From the NCBI GenBank assembly GCA_016801845.1, contig CM028909.1, positions 23,216,813 to 23,280,812 on the forward strand: 64,000 nt of DNA, in the 5' to 3' direction. This stretch comes from Polydactylus sextarius (Eukaryota > Chordata > Actinopteri > Polynemidae). A program made the position numbers and the translations under genes. Below are positions 38,474 to 51,426 of this stretch, one piece after another (positions within the stretch are counted from its first letter, which is position 1; every line of letters starts with the position of its first letter). The notes under the pieces are model-generated. The model did no database searches. It was not told where the DNA came from and worked only from the letters and a program-made list of their open reading frames with translations.

Positions 38474-38615
38474 CTGTAGTGCAAAGATACACATAAATAA
38501 AGGAGACAGTTGTCAGTCATTTTGACGTCCTGGGGTATTAAAACAAAGGCAACAATTAAAGCAACAAACAGTATTAGCACTGAACTTGAAAAGACAGATT
38601 ATTGTGTCCTGGGTT

Positions 38616-39019
38616 GGTGTTAGCTAATGTTAGCTAACGTGTCTGGTTAGCCAACGGTAGTGAAGCAAATTATCAACCATGTTAGTATCAACATACCAAA
38701 CAGAAGCATGAACCTGAGACAAAACGAGAGCATTGTTTACATTTTATTTAGAATGCTAACACGTCTAAGTGAGAATGTTTCGGCATGTGCCGACTCGGAA
38801 CCTCGTGAAATGTATCATGCTGGTTTTGTTTAGCTAATGTTAGCTAGCGCTAACGTTAAGCTATCAAAGAAAAAGGTAGCACATTTTTAAAGTCCCTTTG
38901 CACAACTTACGTGTTTTTATCAATATATGCCGGCCACTTAATTGTCATTCGGCTCTTGCAGAATGTCTCTCATTGTATGTCTACCCAGTTAGCTGTGGAG
39001 TAGGTTAGCTAGCTAAGGT
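38616..39019. repeat. Cluster of GTTAGCTA / TAGCTAAC motifs around the mtor 5' end
   Basis: TTAGCTA-type words and their complements recur at 38616-38657, 38829-38865 and 38988-39019. They include a perfect 17-bp repeat (TTAGCTAATGTTAGCTA) at 38620-38636 and 38830-38846, and the palindromic cores GCTAGC and TTAGCTAA. Dispersed, not a simple tandem array. Confidence 0.7.
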
Positions 39020-39112
39020 ATCTGTGTGTAGAGTTGGACCGACTCCAGAAGGGTACACACAGGGCGAGCTTCACGAGCGCTGAGTTGCGCAACCTGCGCA
39101 GACTGAGCGCAA
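38911..39112 (-). promoter_or_regulatory. mtor: Inferred mtor promoter and non-coding exon 1
   Basis: Since exon 2 opens with an acceptor, a 5' UTR exon must lie upstream. The best donor is AACAC followed by GTAAGTTG, with exon end at 38911. A local rise in CpG at about 39060-39112, with repeated TGCGCA half-sites (TTGCGCAACCTGCGCA, NRF1-like), marks the probable TATA-less promoter. The exact start site is not visible. Confidence 0.5.
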
Positions 39113-39804
39113 CTTACTTCAACTTCAGCTCTCAGCTGTGCAGATTTATTACGCTTAATAAATTATAAACAATCCAAAGGTAAATGTTAATTTTCTTTTT
39201 ATTCAACTTAACTGTTATGAATTCATCATTGGACTGAGATGTTATAAACAACATTAATAATGGTTTACTGAGACACTGATGGCTTGTGGGTCCTAGGATT
39301 GTGACTGGCGTCTGTTTATTTAACCATTAGCCTACTTAAAATGTATTAGCGTGTTAAAATCTAAATACGAAGACAATTCAAAACTTTATGCCCATATGCA
39401 GTGAATTCTTAGTTTTAATACTGCCACGAAAAAAACAAAAAACTGCAAAAAAACTGTATCATATAGACAAAATAACAATTTGATCATTTGAGATAGAGCA
39501 GCCTCTTTAGAGTGCAACAGCAATAGTAACAGCAGCATACTGTTATTGAAAATTATATTTGCAAGCATATATGACGCATTCAGATTGTTAGCAGATACAA
39601 CAAAACCATATGAAAATCAACTTAACTATTACAAATGTAAAAGAAATGTACACTCTTGATGGCACAACATGTGCTTCTACACATTAAAGAAAATAAACTG
39701 ACACAAAATCACATAATGTGACAGTGAATAAGGAACATGGACTTACCAGTAAGTTATAAATTGTTTGTGTAAAATGTAATACAGACCTCCATGGATCAGA
39801 CATA

Positions 39805-40537
39805 ATTCATTCAGCACATCCCACCCATAGCTGGGTTGAGATCAGAACACCTTGAAGTTGTTGTTCCTCCACTGAGAGGCCACTACCATCAGGAAATATT
39901 ATTTCCACGAAGGAGTGTATTTGATCTGCAACCCTGAATGGCAACGTAAATGGCAGCACCCATGTTTTTCAAGCAGAATGCTTCCCAAGGCGTGACACTG
40001 CATCTGCCAGCTTATCTTCTTCCCATAGTGCATCCTGGTACCATGTCTTTGTTAGGTAAGCAACACACACACATCCAGCCATCCACATGAGAAAACGCAA
40101 TTTATCAGACCACGTCTCCTTCTTCCACTGCTCTGTGGTTCAGTTCTGATGCTCACGTGTCCATTGTAGATGTTCTTGGTGGTTGACAAGGTTCAACATG
40201 ATGACCCTGACTGGTCAATGACTCCAAACATTCAGACACCTTTCTATCACAACCAACATTAACTTTCTCAACAATCAGAACAGGACATTTTCTTCAGTTC
40301 ACTGTTTTTTCTTTCTTGGACCACTTTTGTTGGGTACTAACATCTGCATACAGGAACGATCCTGCACCAAACACAATTTGCCTCTTGTCAAAGTCATTCA
40401 CATCCTTTTATTGCCTATTTTTGTGCTTACAATTTCAACTTTGGCAAAATGTTAACTTTTTGCCCCATAAATCCCAGCCACAGACAATATATTATATTTA
40501 CTCCACCCAACAGTGGCCATGGCTGACTGGTGTATAT
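39805..40537 (-). pseudogene. Degraded Tc1/mariner-like transposon, transposase on minus strand, 5'-truncated copy
   Basis: The + strand reads as the complement of the widespread teleost Tc1-like element whose transposase begins GKRKDLSEFDKG. Matching blocks, in order along the minus-strand gene from its start, are TCAAAGTCATTCACATCC (start region), CTTGGACCACTTTTGTTGG, GACACCTTTCTATCA, TTCTGATGCTCACGTGTCCA, CAGACCACGTCTCC, CCCATAGTGCATCCTGGTAC and CAGCACATCCCACC. The right end GGCTGACTGGTGTATA corresponds to the terminal repeat end of that family. Many substitutions and deletions destroy the frame, and similarity stops in mid-transposase near 39805. Identification is from remembered family sequence, not a search. 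Confidence 0.75.
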
Positions 40538-41922
40538 GTATGCATGTACTGTGCATGAGTGGCTGTGTTTGAGCCTCAAGGGGGAGACATTGTCCAGGTA
40601 AACAATCAGTTTTGTTAACAAGAGGACCAAACTATATTTGGCCTCTTGTAGATCTACATCTGAGCAGTGACATTTACCACAGAGCAACACACCAATTACA
40701 CCTGCACCCTCTTATTTTTCACTTGCCAGAAATTGGACTTGAAATGTCAAGTGCATTTTCATCATCAGAATGAACCATAATTACAACCTTCTTTTACATT
40801 TCTTCCATCATTAAGCTGAGGTCATGATGTGATAGATGTTTCCTTTGGCAAACAAACATTTCTCTCGTTATTTTAATGACCTGGGTTTATCAGTGGTTCT
40901 CAGCCTGGAGAGGAACCTTGAGCAGCTGTTTAGGGAGGATAAAGATAGATGAAGATGTAAAAAAGGCTCAGTTCTTAGAACTGTATGCTTTTTTGTGTAG
41001 AAGTGCTGGGTCATGGCTACTCTGTAAGCTCCTCCACTGTCCTACTTTGCTCCCAACTTTACTCAACAACATAGAGAACTGATACTAGACTTCATGCTTG
41101 TATTTCATCTAACTTATCTATACCTACTGCCTGACAAATGGGGAAAGGCAGGTTTGTAATTTCTTAGCAAATGTCCCTTTATTGCACTTTTTTAATCGTA
41201 GCATCAATAAAAGCAGCAGCTTCTACCATGATACATTCATTCACCCATGAATCCAGAAGATTATTCTGGCCAAAGCCAGTCTGACCATGAACCTTTAATT
41301 TAGAAAGCTAAAAACCTGTTGTTTCAACTAGATCTTTACAAGCCTCTGAAAGATAAATCATTACCTAATATGAAAGCTAATACCGAGCATCTGATTTAGA
41401 GCAGTCTGAAGATTGGGACAATATTTAGTTGTTAATAACTAACTTGAATCATCTTCACAGAATAAGGCTGACAATTAATGTTTACTAAAAGATGTATATT
41501 ATTAAGCTTTTATTCTGATAGATCGTTGTACTATTGTAACAGAATTTAATACATTTAAAACAGATTCAGAACTGAAGTCAAAATTTTCTCCTTAGTTTTT
41601 TTTTTATTAATGGTTCCTCTTTTGGTCTTGAATAATTATCATAATTATTTTTGTTATCATCATTATGGTGATAACTAAAAGAAGGAGAACAAAATGGCAG
41701 ATGTCATGACTGCCTTTTTTGTCTACAGATTTAATTAGTGTGTAATTATGTCATTAACATGCAAAGACACATGAAATTAATTAAACTCCTATCAGGCTGT
41801 AATCAGCATGAAGTAGCGTGTGTCAGTGTTTGCATCTGACACTGCAACTGCCTAAGCTTGTCTTGCATGTACACAAATATGTATGGTGAGGCGTAAAAAG
41901 GCATAATTGTGTGTGTGCAGGC

Positions 41923-41925
<3 letters not shown>

Positions 41926-41974
<49 letters not shown>
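41926..41974. repeat. (GT)n microsatellite, about 24 units
   Basis: Uninterrupted GT repeat in the mtor-agrn intergenic region, the longest dinucleotide repeat in the window. Confidence 0.97.
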
Positions 41975-41977
<3 letters not shown>

Positions 41978-44037
41978 GTTTTACAGAGGGAGGAGAAGCA
42001 AAAAGAGATGCCGATAGCCTTTCACCACTTAACCAGGAGAAAAATGACAGCAAGGGAGGGAGGGGGTGTAACAACACAGGGAAGGGGAGGAGACCCCCAC
42101 TTTTGCACCCAAGGGCCCCTCTCTCTTTCTCAAGTCCGGCCAAGCCAGACATATTTCACTGACTCACTCAATTGGCAGCACTTACCTTTCTCTTAGACGT
42201 GTTTTCACTGGACAGTTTGTGTGTGTGAGAGACGAAGGGAGACAAGGCCGAGGGTGCTTTGGGGAGCTGAAACACATTTGTAGACACTTGACTTCTGCAT
42301 ACACATAAAACCAGTCAGGCGACACAAATGTATGCAAGCTCACTGCCACCAGGGTTCTTGTCCCAGCAGGCAGCTGCCTTCCTCTAAGTGACAGATATAA
42401 TGTTAGGTGCACTTTCATCACTTCAAGGCCTCTGATTTCTCTGCCATCGCTCCTGTTTATTTTCTGCTTTGTCTCTTCACTCAGCCGTGGTTTTGAAATA
42501 TTTCCCCCATGATGGAGCCTGTCATTTCATCTACACTGAAGGAGGAGAGAGAGTGAGATTGAAAAAAAAGTCATTCTTGTACTTACAGCTACACCCACCT
42601 ACATCTACCATCCATCCATCTGCTAATCCTCCCCACCTTCATCCTTCCACCCCCTGTCACGCAATTTATGATTTACTCCCTTACATCGACTGTCCGTAAT
42701 CTTTCTCCTTGCCCATTTCAGTCCTTTACAGGTTCTCAGAGATTTTTGTTAAACAGAAGGCGGGATTTGGTATGAGTCATAGATTCTTGCGATAGGAACA
42801 TCTGGTTCTAAATCCTGGAGGCGACTTTCATCCCGGACCATGACCCAGCCCTCAGTTCTGGTCTGAATTCATTGATCCACCTGCTTTGGCGATTTGGATG
42901 TGTTCAAAATTCGCATGTCTAGTATTGTTAAGTAAAATTTATGATAATTTGAAATATATTGGCTCAACTATTATACTCAATTAAAAGTCAGGCCAGCCAC
43001 CCTTTGCTTTAGTTTGGAAAAAGATTAAAAATGGAAGAACTAAAACAGAAACATTTTCCAATAGGTGGGAGTCTTGTATTTCATCAGCTTAGTAGTTAGT
43101 GCTTTGCAGCAAGTTAATTTTAATGACATTTAGGTTTCATGTAGCTAATATGTAGTAAAACTAAATATTTGCACTTGTACTAACAAAATTCACCCTCAAT
43201 GAACTCTGGAAGTGTAGACACCCTGCAGGTAGACAAGCATTTCAGTACTTATACTTCTGTTATTTGCTTAGAAAATATTAAGCCTGCAGCACAGACTTTT
43301 TATCTCCTCCTTCTGGCACTGAGAGACAATTACAGTTAAGTGATTGTATACATGGTAACCCACGTTATCCTTCACCATCAATTGCTTTTGGTCTTTCTGT
43401 TTTAGAGAATAATCCTTCGTTTTTCCATATGGAGAATTAGAAATATTTTTTACGTTCCCAATGCTCCACCATCATCTTCTCCGGTTACTTCCCCCTCAGC
43501 TTTGCTACCAGAGCGGTTGTGTCACCAGAGACAGCTGATTTCAAATTATTTATAACTATAACTGGTATAGAGAGGGATACGGAGAGATTCATCTGATGCT
43601 GATGCATCTTTTTCAGGGATAGCTGATGGTGCCACCATGATAAGTGAGTGGAAAAAAGCAGCCCATGCACTGTGTTGAATATTTGATAGATGAAGAGAAG
43701 ATAGCTGATTTGTGAAGATTTGTAATGACTTAAACACTAATCTTAGATACTCTTTAGATGGGTACAGGTGGTTTCCAAACTCAATACTGGCAGTAAATAA
43801 AGTGAGTAAATTACTGGAGTATATGGCTGAATTGAATCAGCAGTGTTGATCAGATGAAAAAATGCAAAGTGGCACAGAAACAATGGAGAGTGCAATTAGC
43901 TAATGCAACCACACAGCCATTTTGGGTCAGACGAAGTCTGCAGAAGAGGAGAAGGCATGATGACGCTGCACTTTCTTGTGACAGTGCTTCGTTCTTCCTT
44001 TGGCACACTGCTTAGCTCACTGAGTAGGAAGGGCAGC

Positions 44038-44063
44038 CACACACACACACACACACACACACA
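44038..44063. repeat. (CA)n microsatellite
   Basis: About 13 CA units, intergenic. Confidence 0.95.
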
Positions 44064-47000
44064 AAACCGCAGAATCAATGTATTGATCAAGTTTCCCTCC
44101 CTTGGTGAGACATATGGATCAAACACTGCTGCTGATCCATGGATCACAGTGCAGGGAAACCTAAGGCCAGCTTATGGAAATTAGAATCACCTTTGACACT
44201 GTGTTTCTGTACATCAAAAATTCCTTCAGGTAGCATTACAGTCAACACCGCTCTGAATTAAAGTGGTGCTGGTTCCACATAAACTTTACTCATCGTTTCT
44301 ACTACAGGCCTCTGTCTTTCCAGGTTATCCTCCCGTTACAGTGAGATTCAGTATGTCAAACAGAGACGACATGACAGTGCATGAATGGCAAGTTGAGGTG
44401 GTCAATTTCACATCAAAATTGTCTCATTACACGTCTAGCAGTAGGGGCAGCCGACAGGTACAGAATATACAATCAGCTCAACTCCAGCAACTAAATCACT
44501 TGGGGTAAGAGAGGTTTTGATCTTGCTATTCATCTGCAGTGGCACGGTGCAGTGGATTCATTTCCTAATGGTGTCTAGTGAGTGCCTGCCAAAGAGCAAG
44601 CTGGGAATGAATGAATGGTATGCATTAGACAAAATGGCCGTCAGTAAATTGCGGCCACTCTGTATAAATGAGCAAAAGCTGGGCGGGAGACGCAGCAGAT
44701 GGATGGAGAGGTCGCCTAACCAACGAATAGTAATAGCAGCTGGCTCATCATTCACTGCTGCCATGCTGTCAATATGGCCACTAAACATTTCACAGCTGGT
44801 TTTAAATATAATGATTTGCGGGAAAGTCATTCTAACATATTGCATTTGATGAAAACATTTAGTAACTCCAATTTGGGTGATTTTCATGGTTTAATGGTCT
44901 GACAGAATTTCATATGACCTTCATGTTGATTCTTAAGTGTTAAGGAGACATTACACACTAAATCCTATCTTAGAGGCAATAGTCGCTATGTGTGACATAA
45001 GGAAGTGAAGGGACTTTATCTCGACCCCTATCTATAATGAAGCAGACACAGTCTACATGGTGTTCTTCACTGACACTCTTTTATCTTGTCTCCAGTCAGT
45101 TTTATCTATGGCAATCCACCAAGATAAGACCAATACTAATGATGGTGGAGAGCATCAGGGACCTTGAGGCTAACATTTTTATTGGAACTGTAGACTTGGA
45201 AAGACATAACATATTTGGGTATGAGAAAAAGAGAGAAAAGTAGGGACCTGCGTGACTACTCTACAATCCAATTAGAGGGTGAACATTTACCTGTTTGTTC
45301 ATTCCAAAGACAGAGAAGAAACATTTCCACCATACACTCACAACGCCTTAAGCTGCACACTTTCTGAATTAAACAGAAGAGAAAAGACTGGAAAAAAGAA
45401 ATGGGAGAGGCTTCACGAGGTATTGAACTACCTGACATTCCAGCTAAATTCACAGGGATAAAACCAGGTGTGAACCCACCTCTCCTGTTTAGACTTGACA
45501 CCACAAAGCAGAGGGCCATCTGGCAAACTGACAAACAGCTAAACCACAGTCTGTTTGCTGTACCCATTCTACCCCTACTGTTGTCTATGGAAAGCAGAAC
45601 TACAAATGGAGGAATATAAATTACCATGGGAAATACCATATTTTGCCCTGGCTCATCTGTGACCATATAGTATGGAGAAAACTATAGATGTTTTTTGCTA
45701 TATTTCCAGTACTTTGATCCAACAGCATAATGGTTGGTCAATGTAAAAATATATATCTTAAACAGGAGGATTAAACACAACTGTAATAAATAAATCCAGC
45801 AAGTAATATTCCAGAATAACATAATATTTTGAATGATGCGTTGCGCCTTGTAGGAAACCAATTAACTTTAAATGAACCTTGTGCCACATACTCTAATAGC
45901 TCCAAAACAGAACTGAATTGCACAGAAATACAAAACTGAAAAAGCTATTTTCCTATGCAAATGTATTGAGCCTCTATAGGTATTTTCCATATTGCAGTTT
46001 TATAAGAATCTATTGAAATCACAGACACATAGGGGAATATGTATCAGCTACTTTCAGAGGAGTAACAGCAAGATGTAAAATTTGTCTGACAGCTGTCTCA
46101 TCTTCAAAAATAATTGGGAAGAAAAACAAACTATACAGACTCCAACTGTATGACTGTTGAAAGCCTTAGGTATGCCCTGTATATTTACATTTTCATGGGT
46201 GTGCATTGACCTCTCTGCTCCTCTTTGCATAAGACCTTCTCACACAAACTCTATGTACGTTGCCTGAGAGTGAACATGAACATCCAGCCGCTGTTTGATC
46301 GTCCATCTCAGACTGTCAGGCTGACTCCAAGGTTATTAGGCAAGGCCTTGTCTGCATTTGTAGCTCCATAAACACTACTGGTAAAACATAATCATTGAAT
46401 ATTTCATGTCAAGTGTCTATATTTAACAGGTTTGGCATATTTTGCGCTGTTTTGTACATGAGTTCAACATGATTAATTTCCCTCTGTGAAACCACATGTT
46501 CAAACAGAAAAACCAGAACAGAATATTTACCCTATTTCTTTGTTGTCACATGCTGCCTCGCCTGCATCACCCAGCCCCCAATTTATACCAGGAAACCTTT
46601 GCTGAGCCATTCATGTTCTTGTCATGTTGTTGCTTCAGTGTGAGTGGTAGATTGAAAGAAACCAGGTCCACTATTGACTTAAAATGATTTTATCAGCTCA
46701 CTGTATGGGGTCTGGACCCTCGAGGAGTCCTTCAGCAGGTTGATGTTATCATAGTTTATTTAATTATTTAGAGTAGAGTGATGTTAGTCTACCTTCAGTA
46801 CAAATTGAAAGCAAATTCACATCCAGACATCAAATTAAGGACCTGTGAGGTGAGTGTTATAAAATGTTTTTACAAGCATCCACTTTATGGAGCAGAAAAG
46901 TTCAACATCCAAAAAAACAGCAGTTGGCACATTGCCAACATACCTTAGCCAGGCATTTTGTTGAAAGTGTCTTTGACACATTGTGGTTTTTTCAAACAAC

Positions 47001-50000
47001 CTGGTCTCGGTTGCAATGTGAAGTCACTGATGCATCAAATCATTGGCATTATTCTGAAATAACTCACATAGACGTCTGTATATATAGTCTTGCTTGCATA
47101 CAAACAACAGCCACAAATGCTGCCATAATGACATGTTGTCAGCACATCACCAGATGAGCATCTACACCATTCCAGCAGCCGGGTCTGTTGCACAGAGGGA
47201 GACAGCAGAGAGAGAGGGCAGGCTGGAAACTGGACACCAGGTCTGGGATCTGAGGCAGAAGGATGCCAGGCAGGCGAGGCTCGTTCTTGTGTTCTCATGC
47301 TGATACCGGATAAAGAGGGACTGGGCTTGTCCTCTGGAAAAACAAAGGCTACAGCAGCCTCATATGATAACCCAGGAATGTCTCAGTGGATGTGTGTGTG
47401 TTATGTATTGTGCCACGCTAAAGGCCTGCACATTATCTATAGGAGCAATGTAAAACATAGAGGAAAACATGGGACACTATCAAGATTAGGGATGTTTGAC
47501 ATAGAACACAAAACCAAAAGCCAGAACACTGAATAAGTTCAGCAGCAGTAGTGCATTATTTATGTGGCATGCACTGTAAGATATCCCATGACTCAAACAC
47601 AAAGACTCAAAGGCTGGATTGGTTTTCGATACAGTGATTCTCTGACTGTCCACGATGCAGTGATACACGGGTGCAGCAATGCAGCTGCCTCTCGGTGAAA
47701 TGCAGCCCCTGGGCTCTGCATATAATTTGGCTGCTAATGTTCCATCTCAGGTTACACTTCTTTCTTTCCAGTGACACACGGGCTGAATATGGAGTCAACT
47801 TTTTCCAGCTGCTTTGGGTTGCTCTGTGTAACCCATCAACATAAATATAACTTGACAAAATAGAATATAATAAAAGGCTCGGTCTGCATCCATCACTGGC
47901 ATAATTGTGACAAGTACAAATCGACTGTTAAGATCATTATGACACTGCTCGCAGCAACTAAGACATTTCAAATTTCAGTTTGATCATTCTTTTGCAAAAT
48001 ATTGTTTAAAAAAGCCTGTGTACCTATCAAATTTTGTTTTTACCAACATAATCTTTCTTTATCTGTTTTTTTTTTAAGTGTACAAAGCTAACATACATGA
48101 TACAACAAGCAATGTAATACACAAGCTTTTTTTCTATACACATTGTCTGTGTCAGCCTGTAAATCCCCTCTAAGGGAATGTAGGCTGGTGTCTTTGCTCT
48201 TCAGCTCTTCTTTATCTTCTGCTGTACTTTTCATCTGCCTACTCTTTGATGCACAACAGCCTATGAAATTCTTTCTTCTTTCACTCCAATACTTGTTAAA
48301 GCTTGTTTACTTTCCGGAGCTTTTGTGTTGAAGCATTTGGAAGAGGAGGGGTTGTCAGGAGATAAACAGAACAGGGGAGGCGTGATTGTTCAAATGCTCT
48401 GCTAAGTTTCACATAACGAGAGATGTTTCAATAATTGTGTTCTGTGTCCACAAGACTGATCAAGACGATCAAAAACAAGACTGATCATCTACACAGTGCC
48501 GATTCCTAATCTCTAGGATTTTTACACAATATTAGTAAAGGATCAAAAATGCCCTCACAAAGCTTGCAAACAGCATTTTATGTAAATCTTTGTAAGGGAT
48601 CCAGTCATATATTTCTTACATTTATTTTAAAGTTTGAAATTAATCTAAATAATTTGATACAAAGCACAAAAAAGTTATCATCATCACCAGGTCATTCCTG
48701 AATGAGAACTGTGATAAAATAGTTTAATGGAGCCAGCAATATATTTCATATGAAGCCTTGACATTCACCTGCTGCTGCACTGCCCTTTATGGCCACCAGG
48801 GGACAGAAGAACAGGTATAGGCTTAAAAATAGTCATTCACACAGATGTTGACATATAATGCTGTCATGGTAAGCATGCTAGCAAAAAGCCAACTCACATA
48901 TCCAGCAAGCACAAAACAATATTAACATTCAAGTAAGTGACCTAAAATATGTGTCTGCAGTTGTAGGAGAGTGCTGCAGGGTTAAAAGTGGTTAGACTGA
49001 ACCAAATTTCTGAGACAGAAATCCCAAAACAATTAGCTGGAAGACACTGTCAGTAAAATGCATAGCTGGTTGAACTGTGGCTTTGCCACAAGTGACACCT
49101 TCCACATCACACATGAGGAATGTCCTCCAGCACTTTCAAATCACAAACACATTTATCTTTGCGCAATGTACTGTGATTAGTGTGTTGAGAATGAAATGCC
49201 GCAGTCTTTCTCTATCTAAAAACACTGCAGCTTTAATTTACACTCATTGGTGTTTACTAAAACCAGAAACAGACGAGTTACTTTTGTCTGCCAATTACAG
49301 CAGAGATTCCTGTCTGACACAACGTACAGCTACATTAAGAATAATTTATAATACATAATAACACACAGTAGAAGTGTTTTGAATTTGGCATGCTTTCCTG
49401 TTCAAACTAGTCATTACTGCTGTAAAATAAAGCTCATTTAGATGTAGATGCCAATGTAAATGTTCTTTAAAACCACAAAGTAACTCTGCCGGTTAGTTTG
49501 AGTGGAGCAGCTCCAGGCTGTACATCGTACAGATTAAACCATCTATTGATTTGGGATCTTTTGTGTTTGAGTAGTATTATTACAACTGTGTATGGTCAGA
49601 GAAATAGTGTCTGAAGGGTATTTTCTTTCATAATGGAGGCATTTGTAAAAATATGAACTTTGCCTCCTCTGTATAAAGAAAATGAAAAGTGCTGATGAAC
49701 TGTATCAATTTCCTTTCAAAAGGCAGTTGTGTGATTTGGTTAACTCAGCTGTCAGAGCTGAGGTCTACTTGAACAAATTTCTGCAAATATCCTCTCTAGC
49801 AACTGTGTATAACCAAGCCTGTCATTTTCCCAGGAATAGAAGGGTAGTTAAAATTACAGCTTTTGAGGAGTGGAAATTTACGCACTGTCTGTTCTTAAAT
49901 AGGAGCTCTAACAAAATTGCCATATGGTAACATTTACAGATTTAAACATGGGAAGTTTTACGATATAAGGGGAATCTTTAATGGTAAATGACATACTGTG

Positions 50001-51023
50001 AGTTCAGCATCCGCCTATTCAGCTGCAGAGTTCAGTTTTACAGGGATGTTTAATCACGTCAAGCACACACAATAGTCATAGTTCTACGACCTATAGATTC
50101 TAAAACTTTATGTTCAAGACACTGAAGTTAACAATAAAATTCTACGACCCAGGTTTGATAATGACAATGACAGTGCAAAGTCAATGTTACAGCATGCAAT
50201 GCTAATTTAAAGCTGCATAAATTGGGTCATGTTATGGCAGAGAAAAAGCTTTATGCATTGACATATTAATGCACGTTCTATATAAAGTAATGGCCGAATT
50301 GGCACCCAAAAATTAAGGAGAATATCAGTACCATCTCATCTCTCAAGGTTTGCTCACGTGGACACATGGTGTAGTTCAGTTTAAGACAATTTACACTAAC
50401 AAATCACCATGACAGACAACAGTAAATACTAATTATTGAGTTTAATTGTAGAACGATTGCACACAAGATTCCCACCAGCTCATATAGGCTGAGGTTAGAG
50501 AAATTCAGAGTTCATGTCTAGTTTCTCATTTAATGTTAAATTAACTCATGTTTGTGACAGCATTGCTCCTAAAGCCTTAAAGAATCCTGTCCCTGCCTCT
50601 TCTTGCCTTGCAGGTCTGGGATGAGTCAGGAGCATCAAAATAAAGTAAGTAAATTTAATATAGCAGAACATCAAAGCTGGAGGGGTGCAATATTTCAAGA
50701 TTACAAACAGGCCCGTATTCCTATTTGTCCAATGTGACATTGAATGGAGACGCAGTCAATAAACAGTGAGGCTGAAGTTTGTTGAGGTAAAGATACATGT
50801 CCCTGCTTGTCTCTGCATCTGTAGGGTCTGGGGGTTGCTGCTGATCAGGACCGGAGGTAAAGACACTGTCTGTCCGACTGGGGGCGACGTTGGACAGCCA
50901 CTTTCCACAGACCTCCTAGCGCGCTGCCCTCCAGCCTCCCCCTCACTCCCCCTTACCGACACCCACCTCACCCTCACTTGTAGGATCAGCAGTACAGATT
51001 GCATGCAAATCCAGGAGCGTCAC

Positions 51024-51078
51024 AGTGTGTATGTGTGTGTGTGTGTGTGTGAGAGGGAGGGAGAGAGAGAGAGAGCGA

Positions 51079-51109
<31 letters not shown>

Positions 51110-51124
51110 GAGAGGGGGAGAGAG
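51024..51124. repeat. Compound (GT)n-(GA)n tract upstream of agrn
   Basis: GT repeat to 51050 runs directly into a GA/GGGA purine tract ending near 51124, about 300-400 bp 5' of the agrn start codon and probably within or next to its promoter. Confidence 0.95.
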
Positions 51125-51426
51125 AAGTGCAGTTGCATTCCTGGAGACAGAGCTCCCTGCCCCTTCCTCCTCCTTCCTCCTTCCACTCTTCCCTCCTGGT
51201 CTCCCAGCCGGCGGCGGCAGAGAGGGATTTTTAACCCGGGCTGCAGATGCGGGGATCAGGGCTGCAGAGTGAAAGAGTCACTGGTTGTCCGTAGGGAAGT
51301 TGTGGAAAAGGAGGCTCGGTGCAATATTTAAACACATTCTAAATAGTTTGGAGTTTGTTGTCGGACTTCTCGGACGGTTCAGTCTAATAGTAGGAAAGTT
51401 TACTTTTTTGTGTTGTGTTGGTGGTC
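51125..51426 (+). promoter_or_regulatory. agrn: agrn promoter-proximal region / 5' UTR with a short upstream ORF
   Basis: GC- and CpG-richer than its surroundings (for example GCCGGCGGCGGCAG near 51206), with no TATA box. A 15-codon upstream reading frame starts at ATG 51247 and stops at TAG 51292-51294, 132 nt before the agrn ATG. Whether it is transcribed depends on the start site, which cannot be placed from sequence. Confidence 0.45.

Larger units (their letters stand above)
39113..51000. other. Intergenic region between mtor and agrn; no gene supported
   Basis: Nearly 12 kb between two divergently transcribed genes. It contains the Tc1-like fossil (39805-40537), dinucleotide microsatellites and a TAAT-rich block near 41600-41810. 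Open frames here are short and made largely of low-complexity or repeat-derived sequence. Confidence 0.65.

Noticed and set aside
40892..40930. CAGTGGTTCTCAGCCTG, resembling the end of Charlie-type hAT elements
   Set aside because: Only about 17 bases match and no second terminus was found; too short to call.
41926..41974. Regular repeat that could suggest an array
   Set aside because: Plain dinucleotide microsatellite without spacers; CRISPR arrays do not occur in vertebrate genomes.
42050..42090. Second possible G-quadruplex
   Set aside because: Only three adjacent G runs; the fourth is separated by a loop longer than 7 nt.
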